A DNA stretch of 16,479 bases from Acidimicrobiales bacterium (GCA_020631315.1 JAHDHM010000022.1:1-16479); one strand, 5' to 3'. Positions 1-7,352 are shown, numbered from the stretch's first letter. The notes: a model not told the origin generated them from the sequence alone. Translations and numbers: made by a program.

Positions 1-136
1 GGAGCCGACGGGTCCGCGCATCCTCACGCTCCACAACCTCTGGTACCTGCTCGACCTCGTGGATCGGACCCGTACCGCCATCGAGAACGGCACGCTGTCC
101 GAGATCCGGGCCGAGGTCGCCGAGTACTGGACGTGA
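1..136 (+). CDS. tgt: tRNA-guanine transglycosylase, C-terminal end (partial)
   Basis: Only the last 44 codons are present; the reading frame begins at base 2 and stops with TGA at 134-136. The peptide contains RILTLHNLWYLLDLVDRTR followed by an AIENG segment and ends in AEYWT. This resembles the C-terminus of bacterial Tgt, where an R-L-x-T-x-H-N-L-x-Y-x-x-x-L block is followed by R-x-A-I. Tgt exchanges guanine-34 of GUN-anticodon tRNAs for the queuosine precursor preQ1. The position directly upstream of yajC-secD-secF matches the classic tgt-yajC-secDF order and supports the call. The catalytic Asp residues and zinc site lie outside the window. The final codons and the stop form the first unit of a 17-bp tandem repeat. 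Confidence 0.8.
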   Translation, partial: EPTGPRILTLHNLWYLLDLVDRTRTAIENGTLSEIRAEVAEYWT

Positions 137-190
137 CGGCGTACTGGACGTGACGGAGTACTGGACGTGACGGAGTACTGGACGTGACGG
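123..190. repeat. Four-copy 17-bp direct tandem repeat over the tgt stop codon
   Basis: Four head-to-tail units of AGTACTGGACGTGACGG occupy 123-139, 140-156, 157-173 and 174-190. Only the second differs, with C for A at its first base. The first unit encodes the last residues of Tgt plus its TGA stop; the other three are untranslated. Because 17 is not a multiple of three and the stop sits in the first unit, copy-number change would leave the Tgt protein unaltered. The rest of the tgt-yajC gap (191-299) holds one short hairpin and no recognisable gene. Confidence 0.95.
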
Positions 191-268
191 AGGCGACAGC
201 GAGCACCCCGGCGAGGCAGCGCATCGCAGTCGTGATGTCGCCGACTAGCCTCTCGGGCTGATCCGACC

Positions 269-280
269 GGGCTTCGGCCC
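269..280 (+). promoter_or_regulatory. Small GGGC-TTCG-GCCC hairpin upstream of yajC
   Basis: A 4-bp G/C stem (269-272 with 277-280) closes a TTCG tetraloop, a very stable loop type in RNA. An alternative pairing of ACCGG (266-270) with CCGGT (284-288) is also possible. No T-tract follows, so an intrinsic terminator is not supported. A possible -10 hexamer, TAGCCT at 246-251, would place this hairpin inside a roughly 40-base yajC leader. Function is unknown. Confidence 0.3.
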
Positions 281-299
281 CTTCCGGTAGGTACCTCGC

Positions 300-689
300 A
301 TGGAAATCCTCGTTCTCCCGCTCGCCTTCCTGGCGATGTGGATGCTGCTCATCCGCCCGCAGCAGAAGCGTCAGCGTGAACAGCTCGCCCTGGTCCAGGC
401 CGCCGACATCGGCGACGAGATCATCACCGCGGGCGGCTTCGTGGTCACGATCATGGACACCCACGACCCCGAGGACGACAGCAACGGCCTGCGTCCCGAC
501 GAGGTACTGGTCGCGTTCTCCGAGGATCTCGAGGTGATCATGCGTCGCCGTTCCATCGCCGAGATCCGCAACAAGTGGGACGGCGAGTACGCCGACGGCA
601 CCTTCGACGACGACCTCGCCGACGAAGCAGCCGACGACGCAGGCGTGGACGCCGATGATCCGTCTGACGCCGCGGACGACGCTCGCTGA
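300..689 (+). CDS. yajC: Sec translocase accessory subunit YajC
   Basis: This 129-residue protein has the YajC plan: an N-terminal membrane helix (about residues 2-18), then the hallmark RPQQKR (19-24), then a cytoplasmic segment with a GDEIITAGG block (38-46). YajC associates with SecD and SecF, which use the proton-motive force to help complete protein translocation at SecYEG. The C-terminal tail from about residue 93 is strongly acidic, with many Asp and Ala residues. ATG 300 is the first start after an in-frame TAG at 288-290; GGTAGG at 286-291 is a weak ribosome-binding site 8 bases upstream. It lies between tgt and secD, the expected context. A 165-base gap separates it from secD. Confidence 0.9.
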   Translation: MEILVLPLAFLAMWMLLIRPQQKRQREQLALVQAADIGDEIITAGGFVVTIMDTHDPEDDSNGLRPDEVLVAFSEDLEVIMRRRSIAEIRNKWDGEYADGTFDDDLADEAADDAGVDADDPSDAADDAR

Positions 690-763
690 GTCTTCTGACC
701 GGTAGCGCTGTCCCCGCCGCGCCGTCGGCCGACAGACCCTTTCGGCGCTGGCGACGCCGTCCA

Positions 764-845
764 ATGACACGACTGTTCGTCACGAGTGCGCCATCCTCGT
801 GACTGCGAACGGGCCCATGGCCCGCCTCTGATTCGAATCCCCGGG
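764..845 (+). promoter_or_regulatory. Structured intergenic leader before secD, with inverted repeats and a mini-ORF
   Basis: The main hairpin pairs GTTCGTCACGAG (775-786) with CTCGTGA (796-802) and CGAAC (806-810). That gives 12 base pairs, a 9-base loop and a 3-base bulge. It is followed by a CGGGCC/GGCCCG hairpin with a CAT loop (810-824), the perfect palindrome GATTCGAATC (830-839) and CCCGGG (840-845), which overlaps the start of the secD ribosome-binding site GGGAG (843-847). A 12-codon ORF (ATG 764, TGA 800-802, peptide MTRLFVTSAPSS) ends exactly at the 3' edge of the first stem arm. Further upstream, CTGTC (708-712) can pair with GACAG (731-735). These repeats are read directly from the sequence; a regulatory role is inferred. 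Confidence 0.5.
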
Positions 846-854
846 AGCACCTTC

Positions 855-2519
855 GTGCGTCGTCCCTACATCATCCAACTCGTCGCCACCGTGGTCATCA
901 CGATCTCGGCGGTCGTCGGTGCAGCGGCTGCCGGTTGGTCGCCGCTGCTCGGCCTCGACCTCCAGGGCGGCGTCGCCGTCACCTACGAGGCCACCGGTGA
1001 CAGCGCCGGCGACGAAGAGGCGCTCGACCAGGCCCTCGACATCATCCGGCAGCGTGTCGACGCCCTCGGTGTGGCCGAGCCCGACATCACGCTGCAGGGC
1101 GAGACGATCGTCGTCGAGCTGCCCGGCGTCGAGGACGCTCAGCGCGCCCTCGACCTCGTCGGCCAGACCGCGGAGCTTCGCTTCCGTCCGGTGGTGAACA
1201 TCTTCGACGGCACCGACCCGCAGCAGAGGGCGAGTGCGGTCTCGCTCCGCGACCTGCTGAACGGCGTGGTGCCCGAGGTCGACCCTGACGTTGCTGAAGA
1301 TCCCGATGCAGCCGACGCCGCTGTCGACGAGGACGTCGCGACCGACGACGCGCCTGCGGACGACACGGGCGACGAGACCACGACGGCGACGACCGAGGCT
1401 CCGGCCGACGACGATGACGCCGCGGCTGACGACGAGGCCGCCGACGAGGCCGCAGAGGATCCCGAGGCGACGACCACGACGACGCCCGAGACCACCACGA
1501 CCACCGAGTTCGATCCGTCCACGGCCCCGACCGAAGCCGAGATGGTCACCCAGCCCGAGGACGACACCGTCGACGCGTCCGTGATCTTCCCCGGCCGCGA
1601 GGGCGACGGCGTGTACTACCTGCTCGGCCCGGCCGAGGCCACAGGCGAGATCGTGGCCACTGCCAACGCCACCTTCACCGGCCAGTGGCTCGTCGCGTTG
1701 AGCTTCACCGACGAAGGCAGCGACGAGTTCGACGCGCTGGCCGCTCGCAACTTCCAGCGGCCGGTCGCCATCGTGCTCGACGGCATCGTCGAGTCTGCTC
1801 CGACGATCCAGCAGACCGACTTCAACGGGTCGGCGCAGATCACCGGCAACTTCGAGCAGGAAGAGGCCGAGGACCTCGCCACGGCGCTGCGCTTCGGTGC
1901 CCTGCCGGTCGAGCTCGAGCCCCAGACGGTCCAGCAGGTCTCGGCGACGCTCGGCGACGACGCGCTGAACGCCGGCATCGTCGCCGGTCTGGTCGGCCTC
2001 GCACTCGTGGCCCTGTTCATGCTCGCCTACTACCGCCTGCTCGGCGTGGTGGCGATCCTGAGCCTCATGGTCTCGACCGGGATCCTGTGGTTCCTGATCT
2101 CGTGGCTCGGTGAGACCCGAGGCCTCGCGCTCAGCCTGTCGGGTGCGGTCGGCATCATCTTGTCGATCGGTGTCGCCGTCGACTCGAACATCGTCTACTA
2201 CGAGCGCATCAAGGAAGAGATCCGCCGAGGACGTGCCGTTCGTGCGGCCGCCGACGGCTCGTTCTCCGGCGCCTTCTCCACCATCGTGAAGGCCGACGTC
2301 GCCTCGCTCATCGGTGCGGCGGTGCTGTTCTTCCTCACCATCGGTGCGGTGAAGGGCTTCGCCCTCTACCTCGGCCTCGCGACGCTCATCGACATCGTCG
2401 TGTCGTACTTCTTCATGCGGCCCATGGTCGTGTTCCTGGTCCGCCGTTTCGCTGCGGACAAACCCGAACGGCTCGGTGTCACCTCACTACCCGGCGACGT
2501 CACGGAGGTGGCCTCGTGA
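855..2519 (+). CDS. secD: Protein translocase subunit SecD
   Basis: SecD is an RND-type membrane protein that works with SecF to pull exported chains across the membrane using the proton gradient. GTG 855 is preferred as the start because GGGAG (843-847) sits 7 bases upstream and the protein then begins with an arginine-flanked membrane helix (about residues 5-27). The frame stays open upstream to a GTG at 786, so a 23-residue extension cannot be excluded. Next come LDLQGG (34-39), the first periplasmic domain, a low-complexity Asp/Ala/Thr-rich stretch (about 141-242), and a second part containing ALRFGALPVEL. The remaining membrane helices (about 375-550) carry AVDSN with Asp443, matching the conserved transmembrane-4 AVDAN-type motif. 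The 554-residue length fits actinobacterial SecD. It overlaps secF by 4 bases (GTGA). Confidence 0.95.
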   Translation: MRRPYIIQLVATVVITISAVVGAAAAGWSPLLGLDLQGGVAVTYEATGDSAGDEEALDQALDIIRQRVDALGVAEPDITLQGETIVVELPGVEDAQRALDLVGQTAELRFRPVVNIFDGTDPQQRASAVSLRDLLNGVVPEVDPDVAEDPDAADAAVDEDVATDDAPADDTGDETTTATTEAPADDDDAAADDEAADEAAEDPEATTTTTPETTTTTEFDPSTAPTEAEMVTQPEDDTVDASVIFPGREGDGVYYLLGPAEATGEIVATANATFTGQWLVALSFTDEGSDEFDALAARNFQRPVAIVLDGIVESAPTIQQTDFNGSAQITGNFEQEEAEDLATALRFGALPVELEPQTVQQVSATLGDDALNAGIVAGLVGLALVALFMLAYYRLLGVVAILSLMVSTGILWFLISWLGETRGLALSLSGAVGIILSIGVAVDSNIVYYERIKEEIRRGRAVRAAADGSFSGAFSTIVKADVASLIGAAVLFFLTIGAVKGFALYLGLATLIDIVVSYFFMRPMVVFLVRRFAADKPERLGVTSLPGDVTEVAS

Positions 2520-3562
2520 ACACGCTTCGTCAGCTCTACCGCGGTGAGGGCGGGGTCGACTTCGTCGGGACCGCACGTCGCGTCGTCATGGTCTCCGGTG
2601 CGATCATCGTCATCGGCATCCTCGCCTTGCTGATCCGTGGTCTCAACCTCGGCATCGAGTTCGAAGGCGGTGTGGTCTGGGAGATCCCGGTCACCGAAGG
2701 CCTGACCGAGGATGACATCTCGTCGACCCTGGCCGAGTTCGGTCAGGACGGCCGCATCCAGCAGGTCACCGGCGGCACGGACATCTACCGAGTGCGGGCC
2801 GAGGCCACGGACTTCGAGGTCCAGCAGCAACTCACCGACGCCCTCGCCGAGGTCGCCGGTGTGACCGCCAACGACCTCAGCGTCACCGAGGTCGGCCCGT
2901 CGTGGGGTGACCGTGTGACCAGCGAGGCTCGCACGGCCTTGTTCTGGTTCTTCGTCATCATCGCCGGCTACATCGCCGTCCGGTTCGAATGGAAGATGGC
3001 GGTCGCTGCATTGGTCGCCGTGACGCACGACATCATCGTGTCGGTCGGTGTCTACGCGATCTTCCAGTTCGACGTCACTCCGGCGACGGTCATCGCGTTC
3101 CTGACGATCATGGGTTACTCGCTCTACGACACGCTCGTCGTGTTCGACCGGGTGCGAGAGAACACGATCGCTTCGGAGAAGACCCGGACGACCTACCCGT
3201 CGCTGATGAACGTGTCGATGAACCAGGTCATCATGCGCTCGATCAACACGACGATCACGTCGGCGATCCCGGTCCTGTCGATGCTCATCGTGGGTGCCCT
3301 GATCCTCGGCGCTGCCGCGCTGCAGGAGTTCGCGGTCGCCCTGTTGGTGGGCATCGTCGTCGGTACCTACAGCTCGGTGTTCGTCGCCGCACCGGTCCTC
3401 GTGTGGCTCAAGCAGCGCGAGCCGGAGTGGGCCCGCCGTGACGAGCTCGAGGCCCGTGGCGAGACCGCCCCGAGCATCGAAGACGCCCGCCAGGCGCTCA
3501 TGGCCTCCCGCTACACCCGTGGTCAGGCGCCTCGTCCCCGCAAGAAGGGCCGGGTCCGCTGA
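2516..3562 (+). CDS. secF: Protein translocase subunit SecF
   Basis: SecF is the partner of SecD in the proton-driven translocation motor. The 348-residue product has an N-terminal membrane helix (about 22-42), the LGIEFEGG block equivalent to the SecF G-x-D-F-x-G-G motif, a short periplasmic domain, and five further helices. GYSLYDTLVVFDR (200-212), with Asp205 and Asp211, is the signature of transmembrane helix 4. The C-terminal tail is cytoplasmic and basic, ending RPRKKGRVR. The GTG start overlaps the secD stop (GTGA at 2516-2519), and GGAGG at 2504-2508 lies 7 bases upstream, so translation is probably coupled to secD. In many actinobacteria apt follows secF; here the rel region follows directly. 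Confidence 0.95.
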   Translation: MNTLRQLYRGEGGVDFVGTARRVVMVSGAIIVIGILALLIRGLNLGIEFEGGVVWEIPVTEGLTEDDISSTLAEFGQDGRIQQVTGGTDIYRVRAEATDFEVQQQLTDALAEVAGVTANDLSVTEVGPSWGDRVTSEARTALFWFFVIIAGYIAVRFEWKMAVAALVAVTHDIIVSVGVYAIFQFDVTPATVIAFLTIMGYSLYDTLVVFDRVRENTIASEKTRTTYPSLMNVSMNQVIMRSINTTITSAIPVLSMLIVGALILGAAALQEFAVALLVGIVVGTYSSVFVAAPVLVWLKQREPEWARRDELEARGETAPSIEDARQALMASRYTRGQAPRPRKKGRVR

Positions 3563-3603
3563 TCGAGGCGGTTCGCGTCCGGCACGACCTCGCTGTCGCC
3601 CGC

Positions 3604-3609
3604 TACGGT
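3604..3609 (+). promoter_or_regulatory. Putative -10 hexamer TACGGT upstream of the rel leader ORF
   Basis: TACGGT fits the TANNNT form of actinobacterial -10 boxes and ends 6 bases before an ATG at 3616, so transcription would begin at or next to that ATG. No convincing -35 element is visible 16-19 bases upstream. It lies in the 53-base stretch between the secF stop and the leader ORF. Assignment is by pattern only. Confidence 0.35.
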
Positions 3610-3615
3610 GCGGGG

Positions 3616-3657
3616 ATGGCGGGGTCGACTGACGTGAGCGATCGGACAGCACGATGA
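3616..3657 (+). CDS. Putative 13-residue leader peptide coupled to rel
   Basis: A short ORF (ATG 3616, stop TGA 3655-3657) encodes MAGSTDVSDRTAR. Its stop overlaps the rel start codon as ATGA (3654-3657), the usual form of translational coupling. The rel frame itself has a TGA at 3630-3632 and no other start before ATG 3654, so rel cannot begin upstream. Directly before rel only a weak GGA (3644-3646) could serve as a ribosome-binding site, which makes delivery of ribosomes through this ORF plausible. With the TACGGT box 6 bases upstream it would be read from a leaderless transcript. The peptide has no run of one amino acid of the kind that marks classic attenuators. It may be chance in GC-rich DNA. 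Confidence 0.35.
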   Translation: MAGSTDVSDRTAR

Positions 3658-5882
3658 ACGTGCGTGTCCTGCCGTGGCGTCGCGAGTCGGCACCACTCGA
3701 CCAGCTGCGGCCCTTGCTGGAGCTGTACCTCCAGCGTTGGCCGGGTCACGACACCGAGCTGATCCGCCGGGCCTATGCCACCGCGGCTGCCGCTCACGGT
3801 GATCAGCGTCGCAAGTCCGGCGAGGCTTACATCTTCCACCCGCTCGCCGTGGCCATGGTCGTCGCCGAGCTCGGCCTCGACGACGTCACGATCGCCGCGG
3901 CGCTGCTGCACGACGGGGTCGAGGACACCGGTCTGACGCTCGAGGACGTCGCCGGCGCGTTCGGCGACGAGGTGGCGCATCTCGTCGACGGCGTCACCAA
4001 GCTCGATCAGGTCAGCTTCGAGACCAAGGAAGCGGCACAGGCCGCGACCATGCGCAAGATGCTGGTGGCCATCGCCCGCGACCTGCGGGTGCTCATCATC
4101 AAGCTCGCCGACCGGCTCCACAACATCTCCACGATCGCCGCGCTCAAGCCCGAGAAGCAGGCCCAGAAGGCTCGCGAGACGCTCGACATCTACGCACCGC
4201 TGGCGCATCGCCTCGGCATGCAGGAGATGCGCCAGCGCCTCGAAGACCTCGCGTTCGCGGCGTTGTATCCGAAGCGGTACGCCGAGATCGACCAGCTCGT
4301 GGCGTCGGCCACCCCGGCCCAGGACCAGTTCGTCGAGGACATCGTCGACGAGGTCCGTCGTCAGCTCGATGTCATGGGCATCGAGGCCGAGGTGATCGGT
4401 CGCGGGAAACACCTGTGGTCCATCTACGAGAAGATGGTCGTCAAGGGACGCAGCTTCGACGACATCTTCGATCTCGTGGCGATCCGCGTCGTGGTCGAGT
4501 CGATCCGCGACTGCTACGCCGTCCTCGGTCTGGTCCACGGCACCTGGCATCCGATCCAGGGCCGGTTCAAGGACTACATCGCGATGCCGAAGTTCAACCT
4601 CTACCAGTCGTTGCACACGACGGTGGTGGGTCCGAACGGCACGCCGGTCGAGGTGCAGATCCGCACCGTCGAGCAGCATCAGCGTGCCGAGTACGGCGTC
4701 GCAGCCCACTGGCGCTACAAGAGCGACACGGGCGGCAAGGACGCCGACATGCCGTGGCTCGACCGGATCGTCGACTGGCAGCAGGAGACCGTTGATCCGA
4801 ACGAGTTCATGGAGAGCCTCCGTATCGACCTCGACCAGGACGAGGTGTTCATCTTCACGCCCAAGGGCGACGTGATGACGCTGCCGGTCGAATCGACGCC
4901 GATCGACTTCGCCTACTCGATCCACACCGATGTCGGCCATGCGACCATCGGTGCGAAGGTCAACGGCAGGTTGGTGCCGCTCGACCGTGCGCTCGAGTCC
5001 GGCGACTCGGTCGAGATCTTCACGTCGAAACTCGAGACCGCCGGTCCGTCCCGCGACTGGCTCCACATGGCGGTCACCCCGCGTGCACGCAACAAGATCC
5101 GCCAGTGGTTCGCTCGTGAGCGTCGCGAGGACGCCATCGAGAACGGTCGCGAGGAGCTGACCGAGGCCCTTCGCCGTCAGGGCCTGCCGATCAAGGCGTC
5201 GCTCGACGGTCAGGCCATGTCGACGATCATGGAATCGCTCGGCTACGGCGACTACGACGCCCTGCTGCTGGCGATTGGCGAGAACCACCTGTCGCCCCGC
5301 TCGGTCGCCCAGCGCCTCGAGCGCGAGCTGCGCGGCGCAGCCAAGGAAGAGCAGGTCGCGGCACCGGCGATCCAGAACCGGACCTCACGCCGTCGACGCG
5401 AGGCGGGTGTGCACGTCGAGGGCCTCGACGACGTGATGGTGCGCGTCGCCCGCTGCTGCAACCCGGTACCCGGCGACGAGATCCTCGGGTTCGTCACCCG
5501 TGGCCGAGGCGTGTCGGTCCACCGCACGGACTGTGCGAACGCCGTCGGTCTCGCAGGTGCACAGGGTGGTCGTCTGGTCGACGTCGAGTGGGACGACGCG
5601 TTCGACGGTTCGTTCGTGATGGCCATCCAGGTCCGTGCGCTCGACCGCAGCCGCCTGCTCGAGGACGTGTCCCGAGCGCTGTCGGACAGTCACGTGAACA
5701 TCCTCAGCGCGTCGACGATCACCGGGTCCGATCAGGTCTCGACCATGACGTTCGAGTTCGAGCTGATGGACCCGTCGCACCTCGACACGCTGCTGCGAGC
5801 CGTGCGCGGGGTGCCGTCGGTGTACGAGGCGTCGCGCCACGTCCCGGGCAAACGTGAGACGTCGGCCCGCGCCGGCGACTGA
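3654..5882 (+). CDS. rel: Bifunctional (p)ppGpp synthetase/hydrolase Rel (RelA/SpoT family)
   Basis: The enzyme makes (p)ppGpp from ATP and GTP/GDP when uncharged tRNA stalls ribosomes, and degrades it otherwise. At 742 residues it is full length for long RSH proteins. The hydrolase HD domain is intact: His62, His86-Asp87 within HDGVEDT, and Asp153 in LADRLHN. The synthetase domain (about 245-355) has RFKD at 304-307, the R-x-K-D form found in bifunctional Rel rather than the E-x-D-D of E. coli RelA, plus YQSLHTT and EVQIRT. A TGS domain follows (about 395-456), then the conserved-cysteine region with Cys601-Cys602, His623 and Cys627, and a C-terminal ACT domain (about 652-728). HDGVEDT carries Gly where Val or Thr is commoner. 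The start overlaps the putative leader ORF. Confidence in bifunctionality is high from these motifs. Confidence 0.96.
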   Translation: MNVRVLPWRRESAPLDQLRPLLELYLQRWPGHDTELIRRAYATAAAAHGDQRRKSGEAYIFHPLAVAMVVAELGLDDVTIAAALLHDGVEDTGLTLEDVAGAFGDEVAHLVDGVTKLDQVSFETKEAAQAATMRKMLVAIARDLRVLIIKLADRLHNISTIAALKPEKQAQKARETLDIYAPLAHRLGMQEMRQRLEDLAFAALYPKRYAEIDQLVASATPAQDQFVEDIVDEVRRQLDVMGIEAEVIGRGKHLWSIYEKMVVKGRSFDDIFDLVAIRVVVESIRDCYAVLGLVHGTWHPIQGRFKDYIAMPKFNLYQSLHTTVVGPNGTPVEVQIRTVEQHQRAEYGVAAHWRYKSDTGGKDADMPWLDRIVDWQQETVDPNEFMESLRIDLDQDEVFIFTPKGDVMTLPVESTPIDFAYSIHTDVGHATIGAKVNGRLVPLDRALESGDSVEIFTSKLETAGPSRDWLHMAVTPRARNKIRQWFARERREDAIENGREELTEALRRQGLPIKASLDGQAMSTIMESLGYGDYDALLLAIGENHLSPRSVAQRLERELRGAAKEEQVAAPAIQNRTSRRRREAGVHVEGLDDVMVRVARCCNPVPGDEILGFVTRGRGVSVHRTDCANAVGLAGAQGGRLVDVEWDDAFDGSFVMAIQVRALDRSRLLEDVSRALSDSHVNILSASTITGSDQVSTMTFEFELMDPSHLDTLLRAVRGVPSVYEASRHVPGKRETSARAGD

Positions 5883-5954
5883 ACTGCTGCCGGCCCGACG
5901 AAGCCGCCCTGACGACGCCGGACAATTGGGGTCGGGAGCCGACAGTCGGCGGCG

Positions 5955-5960
5955 TACCAT
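5955..5960 (+). promoter_or_regulatory. Putative -10 hexamer TACCAT upstream of hisS
   Basis: TACCAT fits TANNNT and ends 10 bases before the hisS ATG at 5971, which would leave a leader of only a few bases. A second possible box, GACAAT at 5921-5926, lies further upstream in the 88-base rel-hisS gap. Neither has an obvious -35 partner. The hisS start has no clear Shine-Dalgarno sequence, which fits a leaderless or near-leaderless message. Confidence 0.3.
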
Positions 5961-5970
5961 TGGCCGCGCC

Positions 5971-7239
5971 ATGTCGAGCAAGAGCCAGCGATTCCAGACA
6001 CCCATCGGGACCCATGACGTCGGTCCCGGCGTCTCCGCGCGTTGGCAGGCGGTGGTCCATCAGTTCGCCGATCAGGCCCGACTGGCGAACTTCGGCAAGC
6101 TGACCACGCCGATCTTCGAGGACATCGGCGTGTTCCAGCGCATCGGCGAGGGCACCGACGTCGTCAAGAAGGAGATGTACGACTTCTTCGACAAGGGCGA
6201 CCGACACATGGTGCTGCGTCCGGAGAACACCGCGTCGGTGTGTCGTTCCTACGTCCAGCACCGTCCGACCCCACCGTGGAAGGTCTGGTACGAAGGCCCG
6301 TTCTTCCGTTACGAGGCCCCGCAGGCCGGCCGGCTCCGCCAGTTCCACCAGCTGGGTGCCGAGATCCTCGGCTCTGATGACGCCGACGTCGACGTCGAGG
6401 CCATCGTGCTCGCCGAGCGGTTCTTCAAGTCCCTCGGCCTTCGCCGAGTTCTGCTCGTCATCAACTCGATGGGCGATGTGGAGACCCGCCAGCGGTACGC
6501 CACAGCGGTGCAGGGCTACCTGCGCGACCGGATCGCCGACGTCGACGAGGCCGATCGGGCCAAGGTCGAGGAGCATCCGCTGCGGGTGCTCGACTCCAAG
6601 CGCGAGGCGACCCGCGCCGTCACTGCGGATGCTCCGAACGTCGCCGACTTCCTCACCGACGCCGCCCAGCAGCACTTCGGTCGCGTTCAGGCCGGTCTCG
6701 GTGCGCTGAACGTCGACTTCGCGATCGAACCACGGCTCGTGCGCGGGCTCGACTACTACACGCACACGTTGTTCGAGTTCCAGGCGTCGTCGCTCGACAC
6801 CGCCCAGAACGCCCTCGGCGGCGGTGGCCGCTACAACGGCCTCGTCGAGGAGCTCGGCGGACCGGACACCCCCGGTGTCGGTTTCGCGCTCGGGATCGAG
6901 CGCACGATCATGGCGTGCGACGCCGAGGGCGTCTTCGACGGTCCCACGACCGCACCCCAGGTGTTCGTCATCGACGTGACCGGCGGCGATGCGGCTCGCG
7001 ACGTCACGGCCGAGCTGCGCACCGTCGGGATCAGCGCCGACCGTGCCTTCGACCACCGCTCGATGCGGGCTCAGATGAAGGCGGCCGACCGTTCGGGCGC
7101 CGACTGGGCCGTCATCGTGGGCGACGAGGAAGCCGCGAACGCGACGGCCACGCTGCGCGATCTGCGGGGCGACACCGAACAGCAGACGGTGCCGCGAAAT
7201 CAGCTGGTGGCTCGCGTCGCCGCGCTGCTCGGCACCTGA
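5971..7239 (+). CDS. hisS: Histidine--tRNA ligase (HisRS)
   Basis: This class II synthetase charges tRNA-His. Starting at ATG 5971 the protein is 422 residues, close to the usual length of about 420; the frame is open further upstream into rel, but that extension is not HisRS-like. The expected blocks appear in order: GTHDVGP near the N-terminus (13-19); motif 2, with FFRYE followed by PQAGRLRQFHQLGAE; the histidine-specific LVRGLDYYT (256-264), whose Arg258 contacts histidine/adenylate; GGGGRYNGL (283-291); and motif 3 GVGFALGIER. The C-terminal anticodon-binding domain ends the protein. It is followed by aspS, a common bacterial pairing. No T-box element is seen upstream. Confidence 0.95.
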   Translation: MSSKSQRFQTPIGTHDVGPGVSARWQAVVHQFADQARLANFGKLTTPIFEDIGVFQRIGEGTDVVKKEMYDFFDKGDRHMVLRPENTASVCRSYVQHRPTPPWKVWYEGPFFRYEAPQAGRLRQFHQLGAEILGSDDADVDVEAIVLAERFFKSLGLRRVLLVINSMGDVETRQRYATAVQGYLRDRIADVDEADRAKVEEHPLRVLDSKREATRAVTADAPNVADFLTDAAQQHFGRVQAGLGALNVDFAIEPRLVRGLDYYTHTLFEFQASSLDTAQNALGGGGRYNGLVEELGGPDTPGVGFALGIERTIMACDAEGVFDGPTTAPQVFVIDVTGGDAARDVTAELRTVGISADRAFDHRSMRAQMKAADRSGADWAVIVGDEEAANATATLRDLRGDTEQQTVPRNQLVARVAALLGT

Positions 7240-7352
7240 GTCACCGACAGCTGCCCGCCTGCGCCACACTTGACGTACGCGTCCCGTCGGCGAGCGCGCC
7301 CCGCCCCGATTCACGATCTCCACGCCTGAGAACTCTCCACCGAGGAACCCCA

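Noticed and set aside
820..852. A tRNA-like T-loop (TTCGAATCC) followed by a GGGAGCACC-type 3' end before secD.
   Set aside because: The five bases before TTCGAAT cannot pair with those after it, and no acceptor, D or anticodon arms can be drawn upstream. It is a DNA palindrome, not a tRNA.
786..857. GTG 786 as the true secD start, adding 23 residues.
   Set aside because: It has no ribosome-binding site, would place a long inverted repeat in coding sequence, and would bury the N-terminal membrane helix behind a non-conserved peptide; GTG 855 has GGGAG at ideal spacing.
7270..7275. TTGACG as a -35 box for aspS.
   Set aside because: No TANNNT or similar -10 hexamer is found at a workable spacing downstream.
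5883..7352. T-box or other tRNA-sensing leaders upstream of hisS and aspS.
   Set aside because: The gaps (88 and 113 bases) lack a T-box core sequence, specifier stem and terminator, and are too short.
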